Of a stretch of 64,000 nucleotides of DNA, positions 7,924-17,348 are shown one piece after another. Origin of the DNA: Cohnella thailandensis. Its GTDB lineage: Bacteria > Bacillota > Bacilli > Paenibacillales > Paenibacillaceae. Every line of letters begins with the position of its first letter. Position 1 is the first letter of the stretch. The translations under genes were made by a program, and so were the position numbers. A model generated the notes under the pieces. That model was not told where the DNA came from, ran no database searches, and worked only from the letters and a program-made list of their open reading frames with translations. The stretch is taken from contig NZ_JACJVQ010000014.1 of assembly GCF_014212135.1 (NCBI RefSeq), forward strand, positions 62,001 to 126,000. The letters run 5' to 3'.

Positions 7924-10900
7924 ATGTCCGCTGAGTTAAAGAATGTGCTGCAATATTTTATCCGGTATGAGGATTACTCCAGGTTCCTGAATTCGTCTCT
8001 GAGCTCCGTAAATGGAGACCATCTCCCGGAGTCAGCTTTCAACGACATGAATGTCATGAAAGACATGTTGACCCACAAACAGAAGAGTGCCATTCTCCAG
8101 AAGTTGTTAAGCTACCCGGACATTAAGAAAGCTCCAAAAGACGTCCAAGGCAAGTGGGGGCTGTGGATTGACGAGGTGCTATCTAGAGACGTAGACGTTG
8201 AGGAGTTTATTAATAAGCTGCCCTTCGATTATACGGAAAATCGTGACAATGCCAAGGTGTATGTTGAAAAACTATTGTCTGAGGAAGAGTTTACGGTCTG
8301 CTACCCTTTGTTGATGAAGGATCTGCCCAATGCCAAGAAGGAGAGAATCGTCAAACCGATTCTCACTTGCAAATGCAGGTTGACGGACAATGGGCTGCAA
8401 GTTGATTCTTTTGTCATGAATAGGGCTAGTCTAGAAATTATCCTAGCGGAAGCATTCGAATGTCCGGTTGAAGACGTGCGGATGATTGCCACTGAAGTCT
8501 ACAATAATCTGTGCACCAAAATTGACAGCATCGAGTCACCACGGCTTCCGCTAATTATCGAACTGATTGACCAGTGCCTGCGCGAGGGAATTTCGGATTG
8601 GAAGCATTCAAGTCTGCTGGATTTTAAACAGTATCGCGGTTGGTTAATGTCAAGGCGACTGTTCGTAACCATAGAAAATTTGAATGAATTGCAGGAGTCC
8701 ATTTTCCGAAGTGAACTTGAGCGTTTATTGTCGAGAAACGCACATTCCCCATCCACGCTACTAAGTCAGTATATTTTCGGCACCAAAGACGCTGTTGACT
8801 ATTCATTGGAGATGACAGAGGCAGGTTACCATCTTGGGAGTTATACGGCCGATTATCCGGTTAATCCTAAGCAGTGGAGAATTATGCAGTCCTTCCCCAA
8901 TGCGGCTTTACTTACAGTGAACGGCCCCCCAGGAACTGGAAAGACGACGTTGATTAAGGAAATCATTGCGGATTCGATGGTCAGGAAAGCCTGTTTGTTG
9001 CTGGAGGTGTGGGACCAACCTTGGAATCACGAGGATAAAGGGACGATCCGATCATACTATCGCTCCCCTCTAGCGGGAAACAATCCTTACTCCATGGTCA
9101 TTACGAGCACGAATAATAAAGCGGTAGACAATATCGGGATCGAGTTGATGAATGAGGTTCAATTCTTGAATGCCGTGTTAGCCCTAGCCGACAGCAAAAA
9201 GTTAGAAGAAGCCTTAACGCTAGAGAGTGAAGAGAATATTGCAGCTGTAGTAGAGAATGAAGAGGAAAAATTTATAATCGGCCTAGAGGACGAAGGTTCA
9301 AATCCGACAGGTTTTATTAATGATGCACACCCAGCGATGGAGGCGATTAAACAAGGAGTCTTCTGCGCTCGGTTAGGAAATATGACGAATATGACCGAGT
9401 TTCGAAACCAGAAATTCGATGGAATCGTGAAGGGGTTGCGGCATGCAGATGTGCAAGCTCTGCAAAATACGGAGGTTCGGAATTCGTTTGCCGCCTGTTT
9501 ATCCAGTCTTGACGAGATTCATCAACAAATAAATTTGTATTGGGAGCAGTTTCAGCTGTGCCTGGAGAGAAGAGATTTGGGCGATCAGAGAGACATTCCC
9601 GTTGCTATAGCAGGGCGGGAGAAGGAGATCGTGATCCTAGATGGCAGTATTAATCGTCAAACGCTTATCCAAGAAGAGTTAACTCTGAAAAAGCAGCAAA
9701 TAGAGGGGGAAATAGACAAGCTGGAGAAGCTGATCCCTCAGTCGGAGTCAGAGCTGCAGAGCGGTGAAGTAAAGCTGCGTCAGGCGTTTGTGGATAAGGA
9801 ATTGTTCGTGAAATGGAATAAGTTCCCTCAGAGCCTGCTTCAGTTTCTACCCGAGCGTAAACGATTTTTGAAAGACAATCCGTCATTGGCCTATATTCAG
9901 GAGATTCGTATCGAGAGGCTCAAACAAGAGACCCATAATATACGGATTAGATTACTTGAGGCTAAGGAGTTGCTCTCCCAGTACCGGACTGACTTGTCTT
10001 CCGTCATCGATCAACTTCATACGATTGACCATGAACTGCAGATGCTGGTAAGCAGCCGTGCAGAGCTTCAGCAGAGTTTACACCAATTGCAGGAGTTGCA
10101 AGAACGAGAAGCTGTTATAAAGAACGTGCTGCAAATTAAGGAGCCACTAACCGCAAGCTCCTATTACGATCTAGCCAACGCCCCTGTCATTGTTCGGTTG
10201 AGAAAACAGCTATTCGAACTGGCGCTTCTTGTGAACGAACAGTACGTGATTAAGTACCGCGTGGAAATTGCGCATAACCTGGAAAAATTGGGGGAGGGTC
10301 AGAAGTGGTTTAAAGCTTTTTACAGCGAGAACGGTAAAAGGTTAGATCAGTATCAGAACGGCATACGCGCCATCTGGGAGTCGTTCTTCCTGTGTTTTCC
10401 TGTGGCTACTACAACTCTGCACTCATTCTCAGAGCAGTTGTTCCAACCTCTCCTCAGCTTAATAGACACGTTATTCGTGGATGAAGCGGGGCAAATTATG
10501 CCTCATTACCTGTGCGCTCCGTTATATCGATCACAGAAAGCGGTTATTGTAGGCGATCCCGAGCAGCTCGAGCCGGTTCGTCCATTTACCCTGAACCTGA
10601 TTGAAGAAAGTGATGTTCAGAAAGAACTTCATGACCGCATCTGTGTTCTGCAGAATAGTGCCCAAGAGTACGCTGACCGCGGAAGCGAGTTCTATGAGTT
10701 CATGGGAACAAAGAAGAAGGGGATTATTCTCACCGAACATCGTCGTTGCGAGGCCGGTATTATGCGGTTCTCCAACTTCCATGTATATGAGAATATGTTG
10801 GTTCTGAAAAAAGAGGACAATCCGAACAAACTCTTCGGCGCAAATCTAGTAGCTTTTGATATTCGCGGTGTGAAGGAGAAGGGCTCACATCACAACAATG

Positions 10901-11901
10901 CGGAAATCGCTGCCTGCAAAAAAGTGGTGAGTCTGCTCGTCGAGAGATATGGGAAGGAAGTGCTTCAAGACATCGGGATCATTACTCCCTTTTCTTCCCA
11001 AGCAAAGCAACTTGCTATGGCCATCAAGGGCGTTGAGGTGGGAACGGTTCATACTTTTCAAGGGAAAGAGAAGAGATTTATCCTCTTTAGTTCGGTCATT
11101 GATGGGGTTCATCCGAAGAACAAGGGCCTCTCCTATGTCATAGGTAATAAACCGAATTTACTCAATGTCGCATTCTCCAGGGCCAAGGAACAGTTCATCT
11201 GGGTGGGCAATATCGAAGCGGGACTGGCAAGCGGGAATTACGTGGAGAAAGCGATCCGTATCCTTCAGGAGCTTGGGGCCCTCTACAGTCTTTACAACGA
11301 AGAATATGAGAATCCAGAGTTTTCGGAGAAACGTCAAGAGGCGTATGCGGTTTATGAGGATAAACACAATTTGGGTGGAGTGGACGCTAGGTTCATTGGT
11401 TATATGAACGATCTCCTTCATGCCAATGTTCTTCTGAATCCTAAACGGCACCATTTGTTGATGTTGAAAGCGATGGAATACTGCCAAAACTCGCTTGGCA
11501 TTGTATCTCCATGGGTGAATAGTAATGTCATGGATGAGAAGTTCTTCTCCCTATTAAGTATGGCAATGGATCGGAAAGTCGATATAAAAGTACGGATCGG
11601 CTATAACAGCTCCAAGCTGACTCTTCAAGAGATCGACAAAATTGTCGAGAGGGACAACTACAGTTTCAAGAACAAGGAGGCCATTAAAATAGCTCTCAAA
11701 GAGCTGCACAACCGGTTAGAATCCAATCTAGTCTACATGCCGCCGCTTCATACTAAAGTATTGTTAGTAGATGATAAGATTCTGTTCATCGGCTCGCACA
11801 ATTGGCTATCCAATCACGGCAAGCTGGCTAGAGAGGAGATCAGCTATTTGATTACAAACAGTCAGACAATCGAGTATGTTAAAAAGAGGTTTGAGTTGTA
11901 A
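7924..11901 (+). CDS. mkoC: SF1 helicase-phospholipase D fusion, Mokosh type II-like (MkoC)
   Basis: 1325 residues; the ATG is preceded by GGGAGG. Residues 1-310 are an unassigned helical N-terminus. An SF1 (COG1112/Upf1-like) helicase follows: Walker A GPPGTGKTTL (~334), a long coiled-coil insertion (~550-740), Walker B LFVDEAGQ (~850), GDPEQLEPV (~877), TEHRRC (~938), VGTVHTFQGKE (~1039) and NVAFSRAKEQFIWVGN (~1081). The C-terminus carries one phospholipase-D HKD motif, HTKVLLVDD, followed by GSHNW (~1276-1292). A single protein joining a COG1112 helicase to a PLD nuclease is the published architecture of the Mokosh type II anti-phage protein MkoC; that this is an orthologue is inferred. 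All helicase motifs and the HKD appear intact. A TATAAT at 7867-7872 may be its -10 box. Gene symbol is tentative. Confidence 0.75.
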   Translation: MSAELKNVLQYFIRYEDYSRFLNSSLSSVNGDHLPESAFNDMNVMKDMLTHKQKSAILQKLLSYPDIKKAPKDVQGKWGLWIDEVLSRDVDVEEFINKLPFDYTENRDNAKVYVEKLLSEEEFTVCYPLLMKDLPNAKKERIVKPILTCKCRLTDNGLQVDSFVMNRASLEIILAEAFECPVEDVRMIATEVYNNLCTKIDSIESPRLPLIIELIDQCLREGISDWKHSSLLDFKQYRGWLMSRRLFVTIENLNELQESIFRSELERLLSRNAHSPSTLLSQYIFGTKDAVDYSLEMTEAGYHLGSYTADYPVNPKQWRIMQSFPNAALLTVNGPPGTGKTTLIKEIIADSMVRKACLLLEVWDQPWNHEDKGTIRSYYRSPLAGNNPYSMVITSTNNKAVDNIGIELMNEVQFLNAVLALADSKKLEEALTLESEENIAAVVENEEEKFIIGLEDEGSNPTGFINDAHPAMEAIKQGVFCARLGNMTNMTEFRNQKFDGIVKGLRHADVQALQNTEVRNSFAACLSSLDEIHQQINLYWEQFQLCLERRDLGDQRDIPVAIAGREKEIVILDGSINRQTLIQEELTLKKQQIEGEIDKLEKLIPQSESELQSGEVKLRQAFVDKELFVKWNKFPQSLLQFLPERKRFLKDNPSLAYIQEIRIERLKQETHNIRIRLLEAKELLSQYRTDLSSVIDQLHTIDHELQMLVSSRAELQQSLHQLQELQEREAVIKNVLQIKEPLTASSYYDLANAPVIVRLRKQLFELALLVNEQYVIKYRVEIAHNLEKLGEGQKWFKAFYSENGKRLDQYQNGIRAIWESFFLCFPVATTTLHSFSEQLFQPLLSLIDTLFVDEAGQIMPHYLCAPLYRSQKAVIVGDPEQLEPVRPFTLNLIEESDVQKELHDRICVLQNSAQEYADRGSEFYEFMGTKKKGIILTEHRRCEAGIMRFSNFHVYENMLVLKKEDNPNKLFGANLVAFDIRGVKEKGSHHNNAEIAACKKVVSLLVERYGKEVLQDIGIITPFSSQAKQLAMAIKGVEVGTVHTFQGKEKRFILFSSVIDGVHPKNKGLSYVIGNKPNLLNVAFSRAKEQFIWVGNIEAGLASGNYVEKAIRILQELGALYSLYNEEYENPEFSEKRQEAYAVYEDKHNLGGVDARFIGYMNDLLHANVLLNPKRHHLLMLKAMEYCQNSLGIVSPWVNSNVMDEKFFSLLSMAMDRKVDIKVRIGYNSSKLTLQEIDKIVERDNYSFKNKEAIKIALKELHNRLESNLVYMPPLHTKVLLVDDKILFIGSHNWLSNHGKLAREEISYLITNSQTIEYVKKRFEL

Positions 11902-11960
11902 AGGGGATTTTTGGCACTCTAGTTTAGTGTGGGAACCTATCAAACATGAATGTCAGATCC

Positions 11961-11990
11961 AAGGCACCTGGACGGGTGTCTTTCGTCTTT
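11961..11990 (+). terminator. Probable terminator of the helicase gene
   Basis: AAGGCACC (11961-11968) pairs with GGTGTCTT (11975-11982), 8 bp with one wobble, followed by TCGTCTTT. It lies 60 bp after the helicase stop. The rest of 11902-12084 holds only a TATAAT at 12051-12056, a possible -10 box for the following operon. Confidence 0.55.
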
Positions 11991-12084
11991 AATTCCTGGT
12001 CGAGATTTATTTGAAAAGGAGAATAATGGATACACAACCCAAATTTAATATATAATTTTAATGTACCAGACTAGGAGGCTACCA

Positions 12085-12417
12085 ATGAACGACGACATCG
12101 TCAGACAAGTCCTTAACTTCCGACAAAGCCGGAATTGGGAACAGTTCCACAACCCGAAGGATCTAGCTATTTCGCTAAGCATCGAAGCATCCGAACTCCT
12201 AGAGAATTTTCAATGGAAGACCTCCGAGGAAGCGCTGGACTTGAAGAAAGAGAATATTGCGGATGAGCTGGCGGATGTTCTTATTTATTCCATTTATCTG
12301 GCCGATGCTTTAGATTTAAATATAGAAGATGTCGTTTTGAACAAGCTGGCGAAGAATGAGAGGAAGTATCCGGTCGACAAGGCATTCGGCAGGAAGGACA
12401 AATACACAGACTTGTAG
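12085..12417 (+). CDS. MazG-like nucleotide pyrophosphohydrolase
   Basis: 110 residues. ATG 12085 is chosen because AGGAGG ends 8 nt upstream; an in-frame ATG at 12061 lies before that site. The single-domain all-alpha NTP pyrophosphohydrolase (MazG/RS21-C6 type) is recognised by its metal-binding signature, SIEASELLENFQW (ExxE) and ENIADELADVLIYSIYLADA (ExxD), and by the C-terminal NERKYPVDKAFG. Such enzymes hydrolyse (d)NTPs to (d)NMP plus pyrophosphate. It is the first gene of a three-gene cassette: the next frame starts within about 12 bp, and the third follows closely. Single-domain MazG proteins are repeatedly found in defence islands, where they could deplete or clean nucleotides; that role here is inferred. 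Confidence 0.85.
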   Translation: MNDDIVRQVLNFRQSRNWEQFHNPKDLAISLSIEASELLENFQWKTSEEALDLKKENIADELADVLIYSIYLADALDLNIEDVVLNKLAKNERKYPVDKAFGRKDKYTDL

Positions 12418-12419
12418 AG

Positions 12420-14324
12420 GTGCGGAACTTGATTATTTACAGCAGCAGCGCTCGTGAATTTCGGGAGAAAGTTGATAGCAATCTGCTTACGGTAACGATC
12501 GAAGAAGCCTTCGTGAGAAAAATGGGAATGCAGCCGGGCCTCGGGGAGATTCGGGCATGGAATAATTCGATGCAATTTATGGAGCGAGTCATTCGTAATT
12601 CCAAGATTGCGGACGACTGTGGAATCCTGATCGAATACAACATTCCGTCCACAAGCAAAAGAGTCGATTTTATCGTAACGGGGCAGGATGAGAAAGGTAA
12701 TAACAATTTTATTATCGTGGAACTGAAGCAGTGGGATTCGGCCAAAGCGACGGATCGCGAGGATGTGGTCCTGGCCTGCGTGGGAAGCAGGGAGAGAGAA
12801 ATGCCGCATCCTTCGTATCAAGCATGGTCTTATCGGCAGCACCTGGAGGATATGAACGAAGCGGTTCACTCTCATAAACTCCGCAGCTATTCCTGCGCCT
12901 ATCTACATAATTACAGAGCTCGGCAGCCGGATCCGCTCCAGAGCGAACAATATCAACCCATTATCCAAAAAGCACCTTTATTCCTATCCGAAGATACGTT
13001 GAAACTCCAGGAATTCGTTCACAAGCATACCGGCCAGGGCAATGGAATCAATCTGCTCTACCTGATCGAGAACGGGAAGATACGCCCTTCCAAGAAGCTT
13101 ATTGAACATATCGATGGGTTGTTTAAAGGCAACTCCGAATTCACGCTGTTGGATGAACAGAAAATTGCCTACGAATCCATTATGAGCGAAGCGAAGGACA
13201 TCTCCAAGAAGAAGACGATCATCGTGAAGGGCGGCCCCGGAACCGGAAAATCGGTCATCTCGATGAATGCGCTAGGCGGCCTTCTTAAGAAGAAACTGAA
13301 TGTGAAGTTCATCGCCCCCAATGCTTCTTTCCGATCGGCGATGGTAGAAACTTTGGTTAAACAACAATCCAAAAATAAAGCGAGGGCTCGAATTTTATTT
13401 GCTGGCTCTGGCCAATTTTATGATGCTCCTGCCGATTCCTTCGACGTTCTGATCGTGGATGAAGCCCATCGGCTCAAAGGCAAAGGAGCCTATATGTACC
13501 AGGGTCTAAATCAAATCGATGATATTATCAAAGCGTCCAAGGTTAACGTTTTCTTCATCGATGACTTCCAGCGAATTCGTCCAGACGATATAGGAAGCAT
13601 CGAGGAAATCAAACGAATCGCACGCATGAACGGTTCAGAAGTCTTTGAATACGCTCTGTCCGCGCAATTCAGATGTTCGGGGGCGGAAGGGTTCCTGAAC
13701 TGGATCGATCATATTTTTCAGATTCGAGAGACGGGAAACTTTAACGGTTGGGATCAAGATGCTTTTCAGTTCGTCCTCTTGGATAATCCCCATTCCGTTT
13801 ATGGGCATATCAAGCAGAAAGTGAATGAGGGCTACAAAGCCCGCATGCTGGCTGGTTACGCGTGGAACTGGACCGACGCCAAAGACGGCAACCCTAATGG
13901 GGAAGTTGAGGATGTACTTATTTCTGAGCATCAGTTCAGCATGCCTTGGAATGGGCGAGCGCTATCCACCTGGGCGATCGACGAACGAGGAGTGGAACAG
14001 ATCGGATGCGTGCACACTTCTCAAGGACTGGAGTTCGACTATGTGGGTGTCATCATCGGCAACGATCTGAAGTATGACCCGGATACGAAGCGGATTTACG
14101 CGGATTATGAGGAATATAAGGACAAGATGGGGAAAAGAGGCCTGAAAAACGATAACGAGCAGCTGACCAAGTTGATTAAAAACATATATAAAGTCCTGAT
14201 CTCCAGAGGCATGAAAGGGTGCTTCCTCTATTGTCGTAACCCGGAGCTTCGGGATTATCTGAAGAATCAATTAAACCGGATCTTTTTGCTGGATGCAGCA
14301 TCATCACAAGACATAGAAATGTAG
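12420..14324 (+). CDS. PD-(D/E)XK nuclease fused to DUF2075/Schlafen-3-like helicase
   Basis: About 634 residues (GTG 12420; TTG 12429 has better spacing from GAGGTG). The N-terminal ~180 residues show a PD-(D/E)XK-like core: Asp83 in KRVDFIVTG, and Glu101-Leu-Lys103 in IIVELKQW, with a possible upstream Glu in GLGEIRAW (~43). From ~240 a DUF2075 P-loop ATPase/helicase domain follows: GGPGTGKS (271-278), IVDEAH (345-350), IDDFQRI (380-386), SAQFRC (414-419), CVHTSQGLEFDYVGV and a final KVLISRGMKG. DUF2075 is related to the helicase part of Schlafen group 3 proteins. All motor motifs look intact. Placement between MazG-like and HEPN genes suggests a nucleic-acid-sensing effector of a defence system (inference). 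Confidence 0.85.
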   Translation: MRNLIIYSSSAREFREKVDSNLLTVTIEEAFVRKMGMQPGLGEIRAWNNSMQFMERVIRNSKIADDCGILIEYNIPSTSKRVDFIVTGQDEKGNNNFIIVELKQWDSAKATDREDVVLACVGSREREMPHPSYQAWSYRQHLEDMNEAVHSHKLRSYSCAYLHNYRARQPDPLQSEQYQPIIQKAPLFLSEDTLKLQEFVHKHTGQGNGINLLYLIENGKIRPSKKLIEHIDGLFKGNSEFTLLDEQKIAYESIMSEAKDISKKKTIIVKGGPGTGKSVISMNALGGLLKKKLNVKFIAPNASFRSAMVETLVKQQSKNKARARILFAGSGQFYDAPADSFDVLIVDEAHRLKGKGAYMYQGLNQIDDIIKASKVNVFFIDDFQRIRPDDIGSIEEIKRIARMNGSEVFEYALSAQFRCSGAEGFLNWIDHIFQIRETGNFNGWDQDAFQFVLLDNPHSVYGHIKQKVNEGYKARMLAGYAWNWTDAKDGNPNGEVEDVLISEHQFSMPWNGRALSTWAIDERGVEQIGCVHTSQGLEFDYVGVIIGNDLKYDPDTKRIYADYEEYKDKMGKRGLKNDNEQLTKLIKNIYKVLISRGMKGCFLYCRNPELRDYLKNQLNRIFLLDAASSQDIEM

Positions 14325-14335
14325 GGAGTCACCCA

Positions 14336-15427
14336 ATGAACACAAGTAAAAACAAATCCGCTTACAAGATAACAATTGAGTTCAATGAGGAAGAGAACAG
14401 AACTCTTTACTCCGGCGATGTTATTTATGACATGAATTCAAATCTTTTCGACCATGCTACGATCTCAGCGAACCGAATTGTTCTAGAATGTGTTCGAAAC
14501 AGCAATGGACACATTGAGAGGGTCCTGACGGATTTGAACAGCACAATGAATAAACAGATAACGAAATGCATTGCTTTTCTTACAGCCACTAGAGGTAAAA
14601 TCGGCAATATAACGAAAATCGAAATCGAAAAGCGCCGTGGAAGTAGTGTCAAAACCAAAACCTACAACGATTCGGAAATTAATAATCCAATCAACGTAGC
14701 AGGCCGTATCAACTTGATTATTCCGTCTTCGGATTTACAACCCTTGTTTACTTCGAAGAAGTCTGAAGTTTTAATGATAGCCTTAAGCTTCTGGTTGAGA
14801 GCCATGTCCGAGACGGAGGCCGGAGCCAAGTTCGAAGCTTTCTGGCGTAGTTACAATGCTTTGTATGGATATATTGCCAATAAGCCTAATGAAAATGAAA
14901 GATTAAGAGTCATGAGAGCGTTTATACTGGCCAATCCATCGAGCTTTCCGCAATCTTTATCGAAAGTATCGGTTTTAACAAAGGAACAATTGAGAAAGCT
15001 CCAATGGAGAAACATGATTCTAAACAATCATGATATAGAATCCAAAACGGAGCAATTCGCCGATTTTATCCTTAGAAATCATGATGAGAGATTGATTCAA
15101 ATTTTCCAAGAAACTCTGGTTTATCGTGAGGAGTATTTAAAAAGAAACTATCGAAGAAGTGTAAATCCGCGTACGAACACCCTGTACCAAGAAGTAACTG
15201 CGCACATTGCGAATTGCCTGGCTGCCAAAGGGATTAGGGATGATGAAGTGCTGTCTTTCCTGATGAACAAATATATTTACTTCGTCAGAAATAAGCTGTT
15301 TCACGGAGAGAAAGTACATCCTACTTTTAAAGTTATTAAAGACTATGAGTCGGAAGAAATTCAAGAGTTGAACGATATCCTCTCCATCTTTATTTATGAG
15401 TTAATAAGAGCTAATCATCTTTACTAA
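14336..15427 (+). CDS. HEPN-type protein (putative RNase component)
   Basis: 363 residues; the ATG is preceded by TAGGGAG at 7 nt and lies 11 bp after the helicase gene. The N-terminal half is beta-rich and unrecognised. From ~150 to the end it is helical and resembles Apea/HEPN-like domains: KFEAFWRSYNALYGYI and, near the C-terminus, KYIYFVRNKLFHGEK, where R-N-K-L-F-H (about 317-322) is the canonical R-x4-H motif of HEPN ribonucleases. HEPN proteins act as toxins or effectors in many defence modules. Whether this copy cuts RNA is not known. Codon use is more AT-rich than in its upstream neighbour. No terminator was seen before the convergent gene at 15448. Confidence 0.7.
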   Translation: MNTSKNKSAYKITIEFNEEENRTLYSGDVIYDMNSNLFDHATISANRIVLECVRNSNGHIERVLTDLNSTMNKQITKCIAFLTATRGKIGNITKIEIEKRRGSSVKTKTYNDSEINNPINVAGRINLIIPSSDLQPLFTSKKSEVLMIALSFWLRAMSETEAGAKFEAFWRSYNALYGYIANKPNENERLRVMRAFILANPSSFPQSLSKVSVLTKEQLRKLQWRNMILNNHDIESKTEQFADFILRNHDERLIQIFQETLVYREEYLKRNYRRSVNPRTNTLYQEVTAHIANCLAAKGIRDDEVLSFLMNKYIYFVRNKLFHGEKVHPTFKVIKDYESEEIQELNDILSIFIYELIRANHLY

Positions 15428-15447
15428 AAGTGCTCTAGTTAAAGGAT

Positions 15448-16857
15448 TCAAGGAACAATCTCAAAAACAGTACCTTGGTTTAACTCGGCCACTCTCATAG
15501 AGCCATAAACCCCTAAATATAGCCGGGTTTGATTCAGATTGGCTCCCAAACTTACATAATAAGCGGAATTCGACCCGAAATGATGATCAACTTCTATAAT
15601 TTCGTAATCACTTGGTCTACAATCCGCTTTTACCTTGGCATAAGCTAAAACCCCCTTTACAGGAGTCGATTGAATCCGAGCAAGATCGGTAAACACGACG
15701 CTTCCCATTAAATCAGGGATTTCGTTCCCGCTATAGGCCTGAACTCCTGTGAGTGCGGTTCCTCTAAACTTGTTAGGGCGAGGATCTTCATGATAATAAC
15801 TGGTCAGAGGCTGAAGTCGCAGCACTGAAGTTTTTACGGCTTCATCGAAGTAGGCAATGTTTTTCTCTTTCAATTCCGTATTTGCAGGGCAGTCTCTTGG
15901 TACAGCGGTGGGTAAATCACCCTCCCATCCTCGCCAGCCAAAGTTAATGAACCCTTCTTGGTCAGGGGCTGACGACATCCTAGAAGCTTGAATAAGCTGA
16001 GTAACCGGTATCGGTTTATATGGAATGAATGAGAAAATCGTTTCTACCAGCTCTTGTCCGACATTGCCTACGTACTTCCTATACCCATTATGAAACCTTT
16101 GGAAGGTAATGCCCGGAATATTGCGTACCCCTTTGGCGATGACCGTAAGCATAGACTGAACGGGTTCGGGCAGCTCATTGAAACGTGTGACTACGGGCGG
16201 ATTTTCGATAAAAATATTCATTCCTACGTCTATTTCAATGATTTTACCCGCGATCTCCATCATATCCTGGCTTAAATTGAATGGGTCATAGGCGGATCCG
16301 CCATCTCCGGTCGTTAAAACAAGCCTTCCTGTTTCAGGCGAGAAGTTTAAGCTATTGACGCCGTTATGATTCAGAAAGGGCCTTCTTAGATTAAGCAAGG
16401 TACGCCGTTTTTGAAGCTGCCCGTTCGATTGCAGGATCCATTCTTCTACGGTATCGATATGATCGTATTTCGTTTCTCTATTTGTCCACTTCAGGTTTAA
16501 AGTTTGGGGGTCGCACGGGTTAGGGTTAAAAGATTCGGAGAAAGCAACCGGACCTTGGGTTCCGGCTACGGAATAATGGAGATAAAACAAACCGTTATAG
16601 TAAAATCCGGGGTGAAAAGCCAGCCCCAGCAGCCCTCGTTCATCGTATCCTCCACTGGAGCCGCCTATTTTTAAGATTCGTGCGCGAAGGTCTATAAATG
16701 TCCCTGCAGCTCCGTTCCTTATGCAGTAAATTTCCCCGAACTGTGTGGCAATAAAGAGGCTTTCGATGGTGTCGCCCGGAAGGATAGCTGTTTTTATAAC
16801 GGTAGGTAAATTGATCCCGCTGATGAAAGGCCGAAGACGGACTTTAACTTTGTTCAA
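15448..16857 (-). CDS. Glucose/sorbosone dehydrogenase-type beta-propeller
   Basis: 469 residues, with a TTG start preceded by AGGAGGG 8 nt upstream. It matches the PQQ-dependent sugar dehydrogenase (GSDH) propeller family: ILKIGGSSGGYDERGLLGLA, FHPGFYYNGLFYLHYS, FLNHNGVNSLNFSPETGRL, TTGDGGSAYDPFNLSQD, GKIIEIDVG and INFGWRGWEG. Soluble members oxidise aldoses using PQQ; many homologues have no proven activity. Unlike most family members it has no signal peptide or lipobox, so a cytoplasmic location or a lost leader is suggested. It is monocistronic and convergent with the HEPN gene. Confidence 0.8.
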   Translation of the reverse strand: MNKVKVRLRPFISGINLPTVIKTAILPGDTIESLFIATQFGEIYCIRNGAAGTFIDLRARILKIGGSSGGYDERGLLGLAFHPGFYYNGLFYLHYSVAGTQGPVAFSESFNPNPCDPQTLNLKWTNRETKYDHIDTVEEWILQSNGQLQKRRTLLNLRRPFLNHNGVNSLNFSPETGRLVLTTGDGGSAYDPFNLSQDMMEIAGKIIEIDVGMNIFIENPPVVTRFNELPEPVQSMLTVIAKGVRNIPGITFQRFHNGYRKYVGNVGQELVETIFSFIPYKPIPVTQLIQASRMSSAPDQEGFINFGWRGWEGDLPTAVPRDCPANTELKEKNIAYFDEAVKTSVLRLQPLTSYYHEDPRPNKFRGTALTGVQAYSGNEIPDLMGSVVFTDLARIQSTPVKGVLAYAKVKADCRPSDYEIIEVDHHFGSNSAYYVSLGANLNQTRLYLGVYGSMRVAELNQGTVFEIVP

Positions 16858-16995
16858 CGAAATAACCCTCCTAGTTAACGTTATCTTTTTATAGAATATG
16901 AGCGGGAGTGTTTGTTAATACCAAATTGAGGTTTTTTTAGGGGTAGATGATATATTTAATTCGAAAGAGTCATCCTATAACTAGGAGGAAAAGAA

Positions 16996-17285
16996 GTGAA
17001 GAAGATTGTAGTATTGATTCTAATTTTAATCATTGCAGTTCCGTAGGCGCATCTGTTCAATATGATGCCAAGACGAAGATTATACAGTTAACAAAGTCCG
17101 ACAAGTCTGTTGTAGTGGTCGTCGATAGCAAGACCATGAAGGTAAATAATGTTGCGTCTACGTTAAATGTAGCCCCAGTTGCCTATAAAGGAATTACTTA
17201 TGTTCCCGTCAGAGTATTTTCATCAGGACTTGGTATTTCAGTCTCCTATGACTCTTCTTTAGATCGAATCAGTATCGAGATCTGA
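16996..17285 (+). pseudogene. Frameshifted copper-amine-oxidase-N ('stalk') domain protein
   Basis: AGGAGG precedes GTG 16996, which opens a signal-peptide-like frame (MKKIVVLILILIIAVP) that hits TAG at 17044 after 16 codons. The downstream domain, in another frame from about 17040, reads SVGASVQYDAKTKIIQLTKS, then GITYVPVRVFSSGLGIS and LDRISIEI. This is the C-terminal part of the copper amine oxidase N-terminal/stalk domain common in surface proteins of Paenibacillus. The leader and domain would join into one small secreted protein if a frameshift near 17040 were corrected, so this is a recent pseudogene or a sequencing error. Confidence 0.7.
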
Positions 17286-17348
17286 CAATTTATGAAGCAG
17301 ATCGAAGTCGAGAAGGAATCGATAGGAAGGACAGAAAGGAGTAGATCA

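Noticed and set aside
12085-12417. Linking the MazG-like gene to mazEF at 26.6 kb
   Set aside because: The genes are 14 kb apart, and the MazG-like protein is a single-domain enzyme tied to the DUF2075/HEPN cassette.
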